Origin: Burkholderia cepacia
Lineage (GTDB): Bacteria > Pseudomonadota > Gammaproteobacteria > Burkholderiales > Burkholderiaceae
Direction of reading: 5' to 3'
Assembly: GCF_001718835.1 (NCBI RefSeq)
Contig: NZ_CP013443.1
Coordinates: 806,001 to 870,000, forward strand
DNA length: 64,000 bases
Shown: piece by piece, positions 24,064-31,760 of the stretch
Layout of the letters: each line of letters starts with the position of its first letter
How positions within the stretch are numbered: the stretch's first letter is position 1
Notes under the pieces: model-generated
Database searches by the model: none
What the model was told of the DNA's origin: nothing
What the model saw: only the letters and a program-made list of their open reading frames with translations
Position numbers and translations under genes: made by a program

Positions 24064-24453
24064 TCACGGCTTGCCGCGGAACAGCTCGCGGTCTTTCTCG
24101 AGTTCGGCGAGCGTCGCCTCGAAGACGGTCGGCGCGTCGCGCAGGCTCGCACGCACCTTCAGTGCGCAGGCGGCGCCGGCGATCGCGTACAGCGCGGTGA
24201 TCGCCGCGAGCGACTGCCAGCGGTAGGTATCCCAGAACGCGATCGCGACGAGTACGGTCAGGCTGATGAGTGCCATCGTCGCGAGCATCATCGCGGCGAG
24301 CCCGAGGAACAGCACGCCCATCAGGCGCTCCTTCTCCTCGGCAAGCTCGATGCCCACCAGTTCGAGGCGCGTTTGCAGAAGCCCGATCGCGGAGCCGACG
24401 AGGCGGCGCAGCGGTCCTTGGCCGGACGGCTGCGAGGTGGTGTCTGTCGTCAT
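24064..24453 (-). CDS. Phage-holin-family membrane protein (YqjE-like)
   Basis: A 129-residue protein with an amphipathic N-terminal helix (RLVGSAIGLLQTRLELVGIELAEEKERL) and two membrane helices (VLFLGLAAMMLATMALISLT and AAITALYAIAGAACALKV), the pattern of the YqjE/holin-X family. Despite the family name it is chromosomal and not part of a prophage here. It sits between the DUF883 and DUF3318 genes on the same strand. Function is unknown; a link to envelope or ribosome tethering is inferred from the yqj context only. Confidence 0.84.
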   Translation of the reverse strand: MTTDTTSQPSGQGPLRRLVGSAIGLLQTRLELVGIELAEEKERLMGVLFLGLAAMMLATMALISLTVLVAIAFWDTYRWQSLAAITALYAIAGAACALKVRASLRDAPTVFEATLAELEKDRELFRGKP

Positions 24454-24578
24454 GGGTGAGGTGCGTGCGCGTGCAGAAAGCGGCTAAGACAAAGCCGACC
24501 GGCATGTCGCCAGTCTCGGCTTTGGCGCCCGCGAGCCGCGTCGGGCGGCCCGCCAGGCGGTTTGGCGCTGGCCGCGCG

Positions 24579-24881
24579 TTACTTGCGGTTGATCAGCAGG
24601 CCGATCAGCACGCCGACGCCGGCGGCGACGCCGATCGACGTCCACGGATGCTCGTGCACGTAATCGTCGGTCGCGCGTGCGGCCTTCTTGCCTTTCTCGA
24701 CCACCACGACCTGGACGTCGGCTGCCTTTTCCTTGGCCTGCTTCAGGCGCGACATGGCTTTCTCGCGCAGCTCGGCCGCACGGTCGCCCGTGCTGCTCGC
24801 AGCTTGCTTGAGCAGGTCTTCGGCGTCCGAGAGAACGGTTTTGATATCCGACATCAGTTTCTCCTTGTTGATTTCCGACAT
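24579..24881 (-). CDS. DUF883 (ElaB/YqjD) family membrane protein
   Basis: A 100-residue protein: a helical, charged N-terminal part (DIKTVLSDAEDLLKQAASST, KAMSRLKQAKEKAADVQ), the conserved DYVHEHPWTSIGVAAG and one C-terminal membrane helix ending in RK. E. coli YqjD, ElaB and YgaM of this family anchor inactive ribosomes to the inner membrane in stationary phase. ATG 24881 has GGGAG seven bases upstream; a second ATG 15 bases earlier lacks spacing. It is the first gene of the minus-strand trio. A gap of 306 bases, with no gene seen, separates it from the divergent peroxiredoxin gene. Confidence 0.9.
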   Translation of the reverse strand: MSEINKEKLMSDIKTVLSDAEDLLKQAASSTGDRAAELREKAMSRLKQAKEKAADVQVVVVEKGKKAARATDDYVHEHPWTSIGVAAGVGVLIGLLINRK

Positions 24882-25187
24882 TGCAACTCCCTTCATGCTG
24901 TCATGCTGCAGGTTCACATCGTAGCGAAACGCCTGCCTGCTGGCGAGCCGGGATGATGCGGCGCGGTGGCGCAAGACAACATAGTAAACGATGTGTAATG
25001 TTCAAGGGGAGCGGCAAAACGGGCGGAAACGTTTCCCGACAAGGGCGCGCGCCGGACAAAAATGACAAAAAAGTATGAATATCAAACGGAATAATCGTTC
25101 GCATGGCTGTCCGCTTCCCGTAAGCTACCCGACTGTCCCGCGCGAGTGGCGCGGGGTTCACCACGCATCGTTCGAGGAGGGAACATC

Positions 25188-25826
25188 ATGAGTCTGCGTC
25201 TTGGCGACATCGCACCGGATTTCGAGCAGGAATCGAGCCTGGGCCCGATCAAGTTTCACGAGTGGCTGGGTGACGGCTGGGGTGTCCTGTTCTCCCATCC
25301 GGCCGACTACACGCCGGTATGCACGACCGAACTCGGGCTGACCTCGAAGCTGAAGGGCGAATTCGAGAAGCGCAACGTGAAGGTGATCGCGCTGTCGGTC
25401 GACGGTGTCGAATCGCACAAGGGCTGGATCAACGACATCAACGAAACGCAGTCGACGGTCGTCGGCTTCCCGATCATCGCGGATGCGGATCGCAAGGTTT
25501 CGCAGCTGTACGACATGATCCACCCGAACGCGAACGAAACGCTGACGGTGCGCTCGCTGTTCGTGATCGACCCGAACAAGAAGGTGCGGCTCATCATCAC
25601 GTATCCGGCCAGCACGGGGCGCAACTTCGACGAAGTGCTGCGCGTGATCGATTCGCTGCAACTGACCGACAACTACAAGGTCGCGACGCCCGGCAACTGG
25701 AAGGATGGCGACGACGTCGTGATCGTGCCGTCGCTGCAGGATCCGGAAGAGCTGAAGAAGCGCTTCCCGAAGGGCTTCAACGCAGTGCGTCCGTATCTGC
25801 GCCTCACGCCGCAGCCGAACAAGTGA
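25188..25826 (+). CDS. 1-Cys peroxiredoxin (Prx6 type)
   Basis: A 212-residue thiol peroxidase. The peroxidatic Cys45 lies in HPADYTPVCTTELG, and the long C-terminal part (LQLTDNYKVATPGNWKDGDD, then KKRFPKGF) is that of the Prx6 group, which reduces peroxides without a resolving Cys on the same chain. GAGGAGGG precedes ATG 25188. It is transcribed alone, divergent from the DUF883 trio, and ends ahead of a strong terminator. An OxyR or similar site could lie in the upstream gap but none was recognised. Confidence 0.95.
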   Translation: MSLRLGDIAPDFEQESSLGPIKFHEWLGDGWGVLFSHPADYTPVCTTELGLTSKLKGEFEKRNVKVIALSVDGVESHKGWINDINETQSTVVGFPIIADADRKVSQLYDMIHPNANETLTVRSLFVIDPNKKVRLIITYPASTGRNFDEVLRVIDSLQLTDNYKVATPGNWKDGDDVVIVPSLQDPEELKKRFPKGFNAVRPYLRLTPQPNK

Positions 25827-25920
25827 GCACGGTGCGCCGCATCGCGCGGCGCGTGCTCGCGGTTGCAGGCGGTCCGCCCGCCGGCTCACGGCGCACGCAA
25901 CCGCTCCGCTCATGGACACA

Positions 25921-25960
25921 CGGCCTGCCCGGCATCGACGCCGGGCAGGCCGTTTCGTTT
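25921..25960 (+). terminator. Rho-independent terminator after the peroxiredoxin gene
   Basis: Perfect 12-bp inverted repeat CGGCCTGCCCGG (25921-25932) with CCGGGCAGGCCG (25941-25952), an 8-nt loop, followed by TTTCGTTT on the plus strand. Confidence 0.85.
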
Positions 25961-26007
25961 GCGGCGCGCCGTGATGCGCGCGTCGGTCAGTCGTCCGGCG
26001 GGCGCGT

Positions 26008-27195
26008 TCAGAAGAACGCCTGGATGCCCGTCTGCGCACGGCCGAGGATCAGCGCGTGGATGTCGTGCGTGCCTTCGTACGTGTTGACCACTTCGAGGTT
26101 CACGAGGTGGCGCGCGACGCCGAATTCGTCGGAGATGCCGTTGCCGCCGAGCATGTCGCGCGCGAGCCGGGCGATGTCGAGCGCCTTGCCGCACGAGTTG
26201 CGCTTCATGATTGACGTGATCTCGACGGCCGCCGTGCCTTCGTCCTTCATCCGGCCGAGGCGCAGCACGCCTTGCAGGCCGAGCGTGATTTCGGTCTGCA
26301 TGTCCGCGAGCTTCTTCTGGATCAGCTGGTTCGCGGCGAGCGGCCGGCCGAACTGCTGGCGGTCGAGCACGTACTGGCGCGCGGTGTGCCAGCACGATTC
26401 GGCGGCGCCCAGCGCGCCCCATGCGATCCCGTAGCGGGCCGAGTTCAGGCACGTGAACGGGCCGCGCAGGCCGCTCACGTTCGGCATCAGGTTCTCTTCC
26501 GGCACGAACACCTCGTCGAGGACGATCTCGCCGGTGATCGATGCGCGCAGCCCGACCTTGCCGTGGATCGCGGGCGCCGACAGCCCCTTCCAGCCCTTCT
26601 CGAGGATGAAGCCGCGGATCGCGTCCTTGCCGTTCTCCTCGAGTTTCGCCCACACGACGAACACGTCGGCGATCGGCGAGTTCGTGATCCACATCTTCGC
26701 GCCGGACAGCGAGTAGCCGCCGGGCACCTTCTTCGCGCGGGTGACCATGCTGCCCGGGTCGGAGCCATGGTTCGGCTCGGTCAGCCCGAAGCAGCCGATC
26801 CATTCACCGGTCGCGAGCTTCGGCAGGTATTTCTGCTTCTGCGCGTCGGAGCCGAATTCGTGAATCGGCACCATCACGAGCGACGACTGGACGGACATCA
26901 TCGACCGGTAGCCCGAATCGACGCGTTCGACTTCGCGCGCGATCAGTCCGTAGCTCACGTAATTGAGGCCGGGGCCGCCGTATTCCTCGGGAATCGTCGG
27001 GCCGAGCAGGCCGACCTCGCCCATCTCGCGGAAGATTTCGGCGTCGGTGCGCTCGTGGCGGAACGCCTCGGTGACGCGCGGGGCGAGCTTGTCCTGCGCA
27101 TACGCCTGCGCCGCGTCGCGCACCATCCGCTCTTCTTCGGTCAGTTGCTGGTCGAGCAGCAGCGGATCGTCCCAATGAAAAGTTGCAGCACTCAT
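26008..27195 (-). CDS. gcdH: Acyl-CoA dehydrogenase, glutaryl-CoA dehydrogenase type
   Basis: A 395-residue flavoprotein that would oxidise and decarboxylate glutaryl-CoA to crotonyl-CoA in lysine and tryptophan breakdown. FAD/substrate signatures are IGCFGLTEPNHGSDPGSM near 133-150, KMWITNSP and RDMLGGNGISDEF, and the catalytic base Glu374 lies in NTYEGTHDIHALIL. The phrases DDPLLLDQQLTEEERMVRD and YRSMMSVQSSLVM are typical of GcdH rather than of short-chain dehydrogenases. It is transcribed divergently from an IclR regulator, with a dyad between them that is a likely operator. Confidence 0.93.
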   Translation of the reverse strand: MSAATFHWDDPLLLDQQLTEEERMVRDAAQAYAQDKLAPRVTEAFRHERTDAEIFREMGEVGLLGPTIPEEYGGPGLNYVSYGLIAREVERVDSGYRSMMSVQSSLVMVPIHEFGSDAQKQKYLPKLATGEWIGCFGLTEPNHGSDPGSMVTRAKKVPGGYSLSGAKMWITNSPIADVFVVWAKLEENGKDAIRGFILEKGWKGLSAPAIHGKVGLRASITGEIVLDEVFVPEENLMPNVSGLRGPFTCLNSARYGIAWGALGAAESCWHTARQYVLDRQQFGRPLAANQLIQKKLADMQTEITLGLQGVLRLGRMKDEGTAAVEITSIMKRNSCGKALDIARLARDMLGGNGISDEFGVARHLVNLEVVNTYEGTHDIHALILGRAQTGIQAFF

Positions 27196-27307
27196 CGTCT
27201 CATCTCCTGTCGGGCAGAGTTGGCGCTTCAGCGCTTACTCTGGCCCCATGCTTTGCGGTTGGACCGGTCTTCCAGTCGGGCCCCATGCCAAAAGTTTGCT
27301 TGACTGG

Positions 27308-27326
27308 TGTTCCGCTGTGCGGAACA
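27308..27326. promoter_or_regulatory. Inverted repeat, likely IclR operator between gcdH and its regulator
   Basis: Perfect 8-bp dyad TGTTCCGC-TGT-GCGGAACA in the 164-base divergent gap, 34 bases before the IclR-type start. A short, 3-nt-spaced TTCCGC/GCGGAA dyad is usual for beta-proteobacterial IclR sites. The link to the adjacent regulator is inference from position. Confidence 0.65.
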
Positions 27327-27359
27327 ATGTTTTGCAAATCGAACCCAGTGTAGCACCAG

Positions 27360-28151
27360 ATGACACTTTCAACCATCGATGAAACCACGATCGACGAGCG
27401 CAAGTTCGTCGTCGCGCTCGCGCGCGGGCTCGACCTGCTGCGCGCATTCCGGCCCGGCGAGACGATGCTCGGCAACCGCGACTTCGCGGAGCGCACCGGG
27501 CTGCCGAAGGCGACCGTGAACCGGCTCGCCTATACGCTGACCGTGCTCGGCTACCTGCGCTACGACGAGACGCTCGGAAAGTATGCGCTCGACGCCGGCG
27601 TGCTGTCGCTCGGCTACGCGCTGCTGTCCGGCTCGGGGACGCTCGACCTCGCGCGGCCGCACATGCAGGCGCTCGCGCGCGAGATCGGCGCGGCCGTGTC
27701 GCTCGGCTGCCGCGACGGGCTCGACATGATCTATCTGGAGACGATCCGCAGCGAGACCGCGCTGACGCTCGGGCTCGCGCCCGGCTCGCGGCTGTCGATG
27801 CTGACGAGCTCGATGGGGCGCGCGTACCTGGCCGTGCAGCCGGAAGACGTGCGCCGCGCGCTCTATGCGGAGCTGCACCGCGCGGCCGGCGGTGCGGCCG
27901 ACGCCGATGCGCTCGTTGCCGCCGCGCAGCACGCGGTGGCCGAGTTCTCCGCGGACGGTTGCTGTTATTCGTTCCGGGCGTGGCACATGGACGTCAACGC
28001 GGCGGCCGTACCGTTTCGCGAGCCGCGCGAGGGGCGCTGGCTGATCCTGAGCTGCAGCGGCCCCGCATCGTCGATGGACGAGGAGGTGTTTCGCACGCAA
28101 GTCGGGCCGAAGCTGAAGGCGCTCGCGCAGCGGCTCGGGCAGGTTGTCTGA
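27360..28151 (+). CDS. IclR family transcriptional regulator, divergent to gcdH
   Basis: A 263-residue regulator. The winged helix-turn-helix is at about residues 18-80 (FVVALARGLDLLRAF, ERTGLPKATVNRLAYTLTVL). The effector domain follows, with GAAVSLGCRDGLDMIYLET, the GSRLSMLTSSMGRAYLA loop and CCYSFRAWHMDVNAAAVPF, where IclR proteins bind small acids. It is expected to regulate gcdH, and probably itself, through the dyad at 27308-27326. The ligand is unknown; glutarate or its CoA ester would fit the neighbour but is not shown by the sequence. Confidence 0.93.
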   Translation: MTLSTIDETTIDERKFVVALARGLDLLRAFRPGETMLGNRDFAERTGLPKATVNRLAYTLTVLGYLRYDETLGKYALDAGVLSLGYALLSGSGTLDLARPHMQALAREIGAAVSLGCRDGLDMIYLETIRSETALTLGLAPGSRLSMLTSSMGRAYLAVQPEDVRRALYAELHRAAGGAADADALVAAAQHAVAEFSADGCCYSFRAWHMDVNAAAVPFREPREGRWLILSCSGPASSMDEEVFRTQVGPKLKALAQRLGQVV

Positions 28152-28235
28152 GGCTGCTTGAGCACTTCCCGGTTGTGCATCCGCCGAACGGCGCTCATCA
28201 TCGGTGCCTGACACCCGAATACGACGAGGTTCGCC

Positions 28236-28646
28236 ATGTCGCACACGGAAATGCTCGAAGGCGGATGCGCGTGCGGCGCGATCCGCTACCGTATCGCCCA
28301 GGTCCCGACCGATGCCGGCTTCTGCCACTGCCGGCTCTGCCAGAAGACGACGGGGGCCGCGGTGCTCGCATCGGCGTCGCTGCCGATCGACGCATTCGCG
28401 TATCTGCGCGGCGAGCCGGTCGTCTATGCATCGAGCGCGTGGGGCGAGCGGCGCTTTTGCGGCCGTTGCGGCGCGCAGCTCGAATACCGGCTGATCAACG
28501 CGCCGAAAACGGTCGAGATCAATTCCGCTACGCTCGACGATCCGTCGAGGATTCGCCCGGTATGGCACATCTGGTACGCGAACCGGTTTCCCGGCATCGA
28601 GATCGACGACGATCTGCCCAAGTACGACGATGGCGGCGAGGGCTGA
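28236..28646 (+). CDS. GFA family zinc protein (Gfa/CENP-V domain)
   Basis: A 136-residue single-domain protein of the Gfa/CENP-V family. The zinc ligands are in GGCACGAIRY (Cys11, Cys13), FCHCRLCQK (Cys30, Cys32, Cys35) and FCGRCGAQL (Cys75, Cys78). The founding member was proposed to speed formation of S-hydroxymethylglutathione, but most relatives have no proven reaction. ATG 28236 follows ACGAGGTTCGCC. The gene lies 84 bases after the IclR regulator in the same direction and may be read with it, though no functional link is evident. Confidence 0.9.
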   Translation: MSHTEMLEGGCACGAIRYRIAQVPTDAGFCHCRLCQKTTGAAVLASASLPIDAFAYLRGEPVVYASSAWGERRFCGRCGAQLEYRLINAPKTVEINSATLDDPSRIRPVWHIWYANRFPGIEIDDDLPKYDDGGEG

Positions 28647-28685
28647 CGCACGCCGCCGCGCGGCCTCAACCCGTCATCCGCCGCC

Positions 28686-29489
28686 TCAGGCCGTCACGAC
28701 CTTCGCGAACACAGGCCCCTGCATGAACCGCACGTCGTGCTGGCGCAGCAGCTCGCACTGCGTTTCGTCGACGACGCCGTCGAAGATCAGCGGAATCCGC
28801 ACGCGCTGCGCATACGCGACGAGCGCCTTGACCATCCCGTCGCGCAACGCGATGCCCGCATCCATCTTGATGTAGTCGGGGCGCGCCATGTCCGATTCGA
28901 CCGCGAGGATGCGGCCCGGGTCGGGCAGCTTGTCCGCCACCTTGAAGCCGTGATGCTGGTAGCTGCGTGTCAGGTAGCCGAGGAAGGTCTTGTGCGCGAC
29001 CGCGACCGCCGGCAGCTCGATCACGATCCGCTCGGTCGGCAGCCCGAAGCGCTGCAGCACCGACGAGAAATGCTTGCCGTGGTCGTACTTCACGCTCTTG
29101 AGCAGCCGTTCGTGCACGCGCAGGAACAACAGCCCGTGGCGCTGGGCGCCGAAGAAGTTGATCGCGTGCAGCGCGCGCGACAGGCGGTCGATCGCCACGA
29201 GCGTCTGGTCGTCGACGGCCGAGTCGACCGGATCGGGCGCGGTGCCCGTCGCCAGCGTCACCGCCTGGAAGCCGAGTTCGTCGCCATAACGCTCGATGGC
29301 ATCGGCGAACGACGTCGATTGCGGCGCGCCCGGCATCGTCACGTCGTAGATCGGTTCGTAGGCGCTGCCGAGCGTGCGCTCGGGCAGGTTCGCGCTTGCG
29401 GTGCCGCCATCGGCGAGCGCGAGGTGATCCCGCAGGTACGGCAGTTGCCCGGCACGGGCGACCAGCTCGGGAATGGTGGGCGGAATCAT
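28686..29489 (-). CDS. EAL-domain protein with degenerate catalytic motifs
   Basis: A 267-residue protein in which the whole chain corresponds to an EAL domain, the c-di-GMP phosphodiesterase fold. The start of the domain reads SAYEPIYDVTMP, keeping the substrate-side YEPI phrase. The EAL signature position reads LLFLRVHERLL instead of a metal-binding ExLxR block. The later motifs are altered too: DYIKMDAGIAL for DFIKID, and IFDGVVDETQCELL for a typical EGVE segment; VRFMQGPVF keeps the final QG. It is therefore probably non-catalytic and may bind c-di-GMP or a partner. ATG 29489 is the best start although no clear ribosome binding site precedes it. Confidence 0.85.
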   Translation of the reverse strand: MIPPTIPELVARAGQLPYLRDHLALADGGTASANLPERTLGSAYEPIYDVTMPGAPQSTSFADAIERYGDELGFQAVTLATGTAPDPVDSAVDDQTLVAIDRLSRALHAINFFGAQRHGLLFLRVHERLLKSVKYDHGKHFSSVLQRFGLPTERIVIELPAVAVAHKTFLGYLTRSYQHHGFKVADKLPDPGRILAVESDMARPDYIKMDAGIALRDGMVKALVAYAQRVRIPLIFDGVVDETQCELLRQHDVRFMQGPVFAKVVTA

Positions 29490-29623
29490 CGGCGTAAGAA
29501 GGAAAAACGGCGGCCGAACGGGCCGCCTCACCACTCGATAGTAGCAGCGCGCGCCGCGCTCGGCTCGGCGTTTCACTCATATGGTTATCCCGCCGGCAGC
29601 CGATGCTTAGGGTTTACGTTGAT

Positions 29624-29657
29624 TTCACTATTCGTAATTGGTTTTACTATTCGTAAA
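29624..29657. promoter_or_regulatory. Repeated dyad upstream of the homogentisate operon
   Basis: A 14-base sequence (TTCACTATTCGTAA, 29624-29637) recurs 19 bases on with one change (TTTACTATTCGTAA, 29643-29656). The second copy is an inverted repeat TTTAC-N5-GTAAA. Its position, 163 bases before the monooxygenase start in an AT-rich patch of the 330-base gap (29490-29819), suggests an operator. No regulator gene is adjacent. Confidence 0.5.
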
Positions 29658-29819
29658 TCCAGAATTTGTCGCCGATCAAGAAAGTCAGCATTCGGGCGTC
29701 GTCGGACGATGCCCTGTCCCCGATTCAACAGGAAGCAAGGAGCGAGACGTGGCGGGTGAGACGAAATGGACGTCGCAGGCGGGCACGATGTGGGCCGAGC
29801 GACAGGGTGGAGCGCACGG

Positions 29820-31496
29820 ATGGCGATCATGAGCATCGATTACCAGACGCTGAAGTTTGCGTACCGGCCGCGCGCGGAGCGCGGCGCCGACAGCGACGCG
29901 GCGATCCATCCGGTGATCGTCGTCGGCGCGGGCCCGGTGGGCCTCTCGGCGGCGATCGACCTCGCGCAGCAGGGCGTGCCCGTCGTGCTGCTCGACGACG
30001 ACGACACGCTGTCCACCGGCTCGCGCGCGATCTGCTTCGCGAAGCGCACGCTCGAGATCTTCGACCGGCTCGGCTGCGGCGAGCGCTTCGTCGACAAGGG
30101 CGTGAGCTGGCACGTCGGCAAGGTGTTCCTGCAGGACGAGCAGCTGTATGCATTCGACCTGCTGCCCGAGGAAGGGCATGCGCGCCCCGCGTTCATCAAC
30201 CTGCAGCAGTACTACGTCGAAGGTTATCTGGCCGACCGCGCGTTCGAGCTGCCGAACATCGATATCCGCTGGAAGCACAAGGTGACGGGCATCGTGCAGT
30301 CGGACGCGTGCGCGGAACTGACGATCGAGACGCCGGAAGGCATCGCGACGCTGCGCGCGCGGTACGTGATCGCGGCCGACGGCTCGCGCAGCCCGATGCG
30401 CACGATGATGGGCCTCGAAAGCCACGGCCGCACGTTCAAGGACCGTTTCCTGATCGCCGACGTGAAGATGAAGGCGGAGTTTCCGACCGAGCGCTGGTTC
30501 TGGTTCGATCCGCCGTTCCACCCCAATCAGTCGGTGCTGCTGCACCGCCAGCCCGACAACGTGTGGCGCATCGATTTCCAGCTCGGCTGGGATGCCGATC
30601 CGGTCGCCGAGAAGCAGCCGGAGCGCGTGATTCCGCGCGTGCGCGCGCTGCTCGGGCCGGACGTCGAGTTCGAGCTCGAATGGGTGAGCGTCTATACGTT
30701 CCGCTGCCAGCGGATGGCGTCGTTCCGTCACGGCCGCGTGCTGTTCGCGGGCGACTCCGCGCACGGCGTGTCGCCGTTCGGCGCGCGCGGCGCGAACAGC
30801 GGCGTGCAGGACGCCGACAACCTCGCCTGGAAGCTGAAGCTCGTGCTCGACGGCCGTTCGGCCGACAGCTTGCTCGATACGTATGCGAGCGAGCGCGAGT
30901 TCGCGGCCGACGAGAACATCCGCAACTCGACGCGCTCGACCGACTTCATCACGCCGAAGAGCCCGGTGTCGCGCGTATTCCGCGATGCGACGCTGAAGCT
31001 CGCGCGCGACTGCGAGTTCGCGCGCAAGCTCGTGAACAGCGGCCGCCTGTCGGTGCCGGCGGTGCTGGCCGATTCGCCGCTGAACACGCCGGACCGCAGC
31101 GGCGACGCATTCGCCGGCGCGATGCGCCCGGGCGCGGCGGCAGCCGATGCGCCGGTGCGTGCGCAGGGCGTGTCGGGGTGGCTGCTGCAGCATCTGGGCA
31201 GCGGCTTCACCGGCGTGCTGTTCGGGCTGCCGGGCGATGCGGGCGCGCTCGCGCAGGCGCTCGACGGCCTCGCGTTGCCGGTGCGGCCCGTGCTCGTCGT
31301 GCCGAAAGGCCAGGCGCGCGACGTGTCGGGCGTCGACGTCGTGGAAGACGTCGACGGTTTCGCCGCGCAACGCTACGACGCGAAGCCCGGCACGTTCTAC
31401 CTGCTGCGCCCCGACCAGCATGTCTGCGCCCGCATGCGCACGCTCGAGCGTCAGGCGCTTGCCGACGCACTGGCGCGCGCGACCTGCGCGGCCTGA
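29820..31496 (+). CDS. FAD-dependent aromatic-ring monooxygenase (PheA/UbiH-type)
   Basis: A 558-residue class A flavoprotein hydroxylase. The FAD/NAD motif is VIVVGAGPVGLSAAIDLAQQ near residues 32-51, the DG motif is VIAADGSRSPMR, and the second FAD motif is VLFAGDSAHGVSPFGARGAN. Size and ending are those of the MhpA-like hydroxylases. Its operon ends in hmgA and fahA, so its product is probably homogentisate, formed from a hydroxyphenylacetate-type acid; that is inference from context. ATG 29820 follows GGGTGGAG at eight bases; ATG 29829 is also possible. Next come DUF2783, a transporter, hmgA and fahA, closely spaced. Confidence 0.88.
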   Translation: MAIMSIDYQTLKFAYRPRAERGADSDAAIHPVIVVGAGPVGLSAAIDLAQQGVPVVLLDDDDTLSTGSRAICFAKRTLEIFDRLGCGERFVDKGVSWHVGKVFLQDEQLYAFDLLPEEGHARPAFINLQQYYVEGYLADRAFELPNIDIRWKHKVTGIVQSDACAELTIETPEGIATLRARYVIAADGSRSPMRTMMGLESHGRTFKDRFLIADVKMKAEFPTERWFWFDPPFHPNQSVLLHRQPDNVWRIDFQLGWDADPVAEKQPERVIPRVRALLGPDVEFELEWVSVYTFRCQRMASFRHGRVLFAGDSAHGVSPFGARGANSGVQDADNLAWKLKLVLDGRSADSLLDTYASEREFAADENIRNSTRSTDFITPKSPVSRVFRDATLKLARDCEFARKLVNSGRLSVPAVLADSPLNTPDRSGDAFAGAMRPGAAAADAPVRAQGVSGWLLQHLGSGFTGVLFGLPGDAGALAQALDGLALPVRPVLVVPKGQARDVSGVDVVEDVDGFAAQRYDAKPGTFYLLRPDQHVCARMRTLERQALADALARATCAA

Positions 31497-31526
31497 CCGC
31501 CAACACGACATCGGAGACACCCGTTC

Positions 31527-31760
31527 ATGCCTCACCATCTCGACACCCGCCCGCGCCTGGCCGACCCGGACGCGTTCTACGAAGCGCTGATCGACATGCA
31601 TCGCGACCTGTCCGACGCCGACAGCCAGCTCGTCAACGCGAAGCTGATCCTGCTGCTCGCGAACCAGATCGGCGACGCCGACGTGCTGCGCGAAGCGATG
31701 GCGCTCGCGCGCCAGGGCGTGACGCCGCCCGTGCATTCGGCTGCCGAGGTCGCGCAATGA
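31527..31760 (+). CDS. DUF2783 family small protein
   Basis: A 77-residue soluble protein (DPDAFYEALIDMHRDLSDAD, then SQLVNAKLILLLANQIGD). The family is found almost only beside flavoprotein monooxygenases of aromatic catabolism, as here; its role is unknown, perhaps in stability or regulation of the hydroxylase. It lies 30 bases after the monooxygenase, and its stop overlaps the transporter start by three bases, so all are likely translated from one message. Confidence 0.85.
   Translation: MPHHLDTRPRLADPDAFYEALIDMHRDLSDADSQLVNAKLILLLANQIGDADVLREAMALARQGVTPPVHSAAEVAQ

Noticed and set aside
24064..24453. Prophage suggested by the holin family name
   Set aside because: No integrase, lysis, capsid or tail genes are nearby; the context is the chromosomal yqj-like trio.
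24490..24524. Terminator between the DUF883 and holin-like genes (CAAAGCCGA/TCGGCTTTG)
   Set aside because: The stem is perfect but the loop is 17 nt and the T tract poor; it may be a processing or pausing site only.
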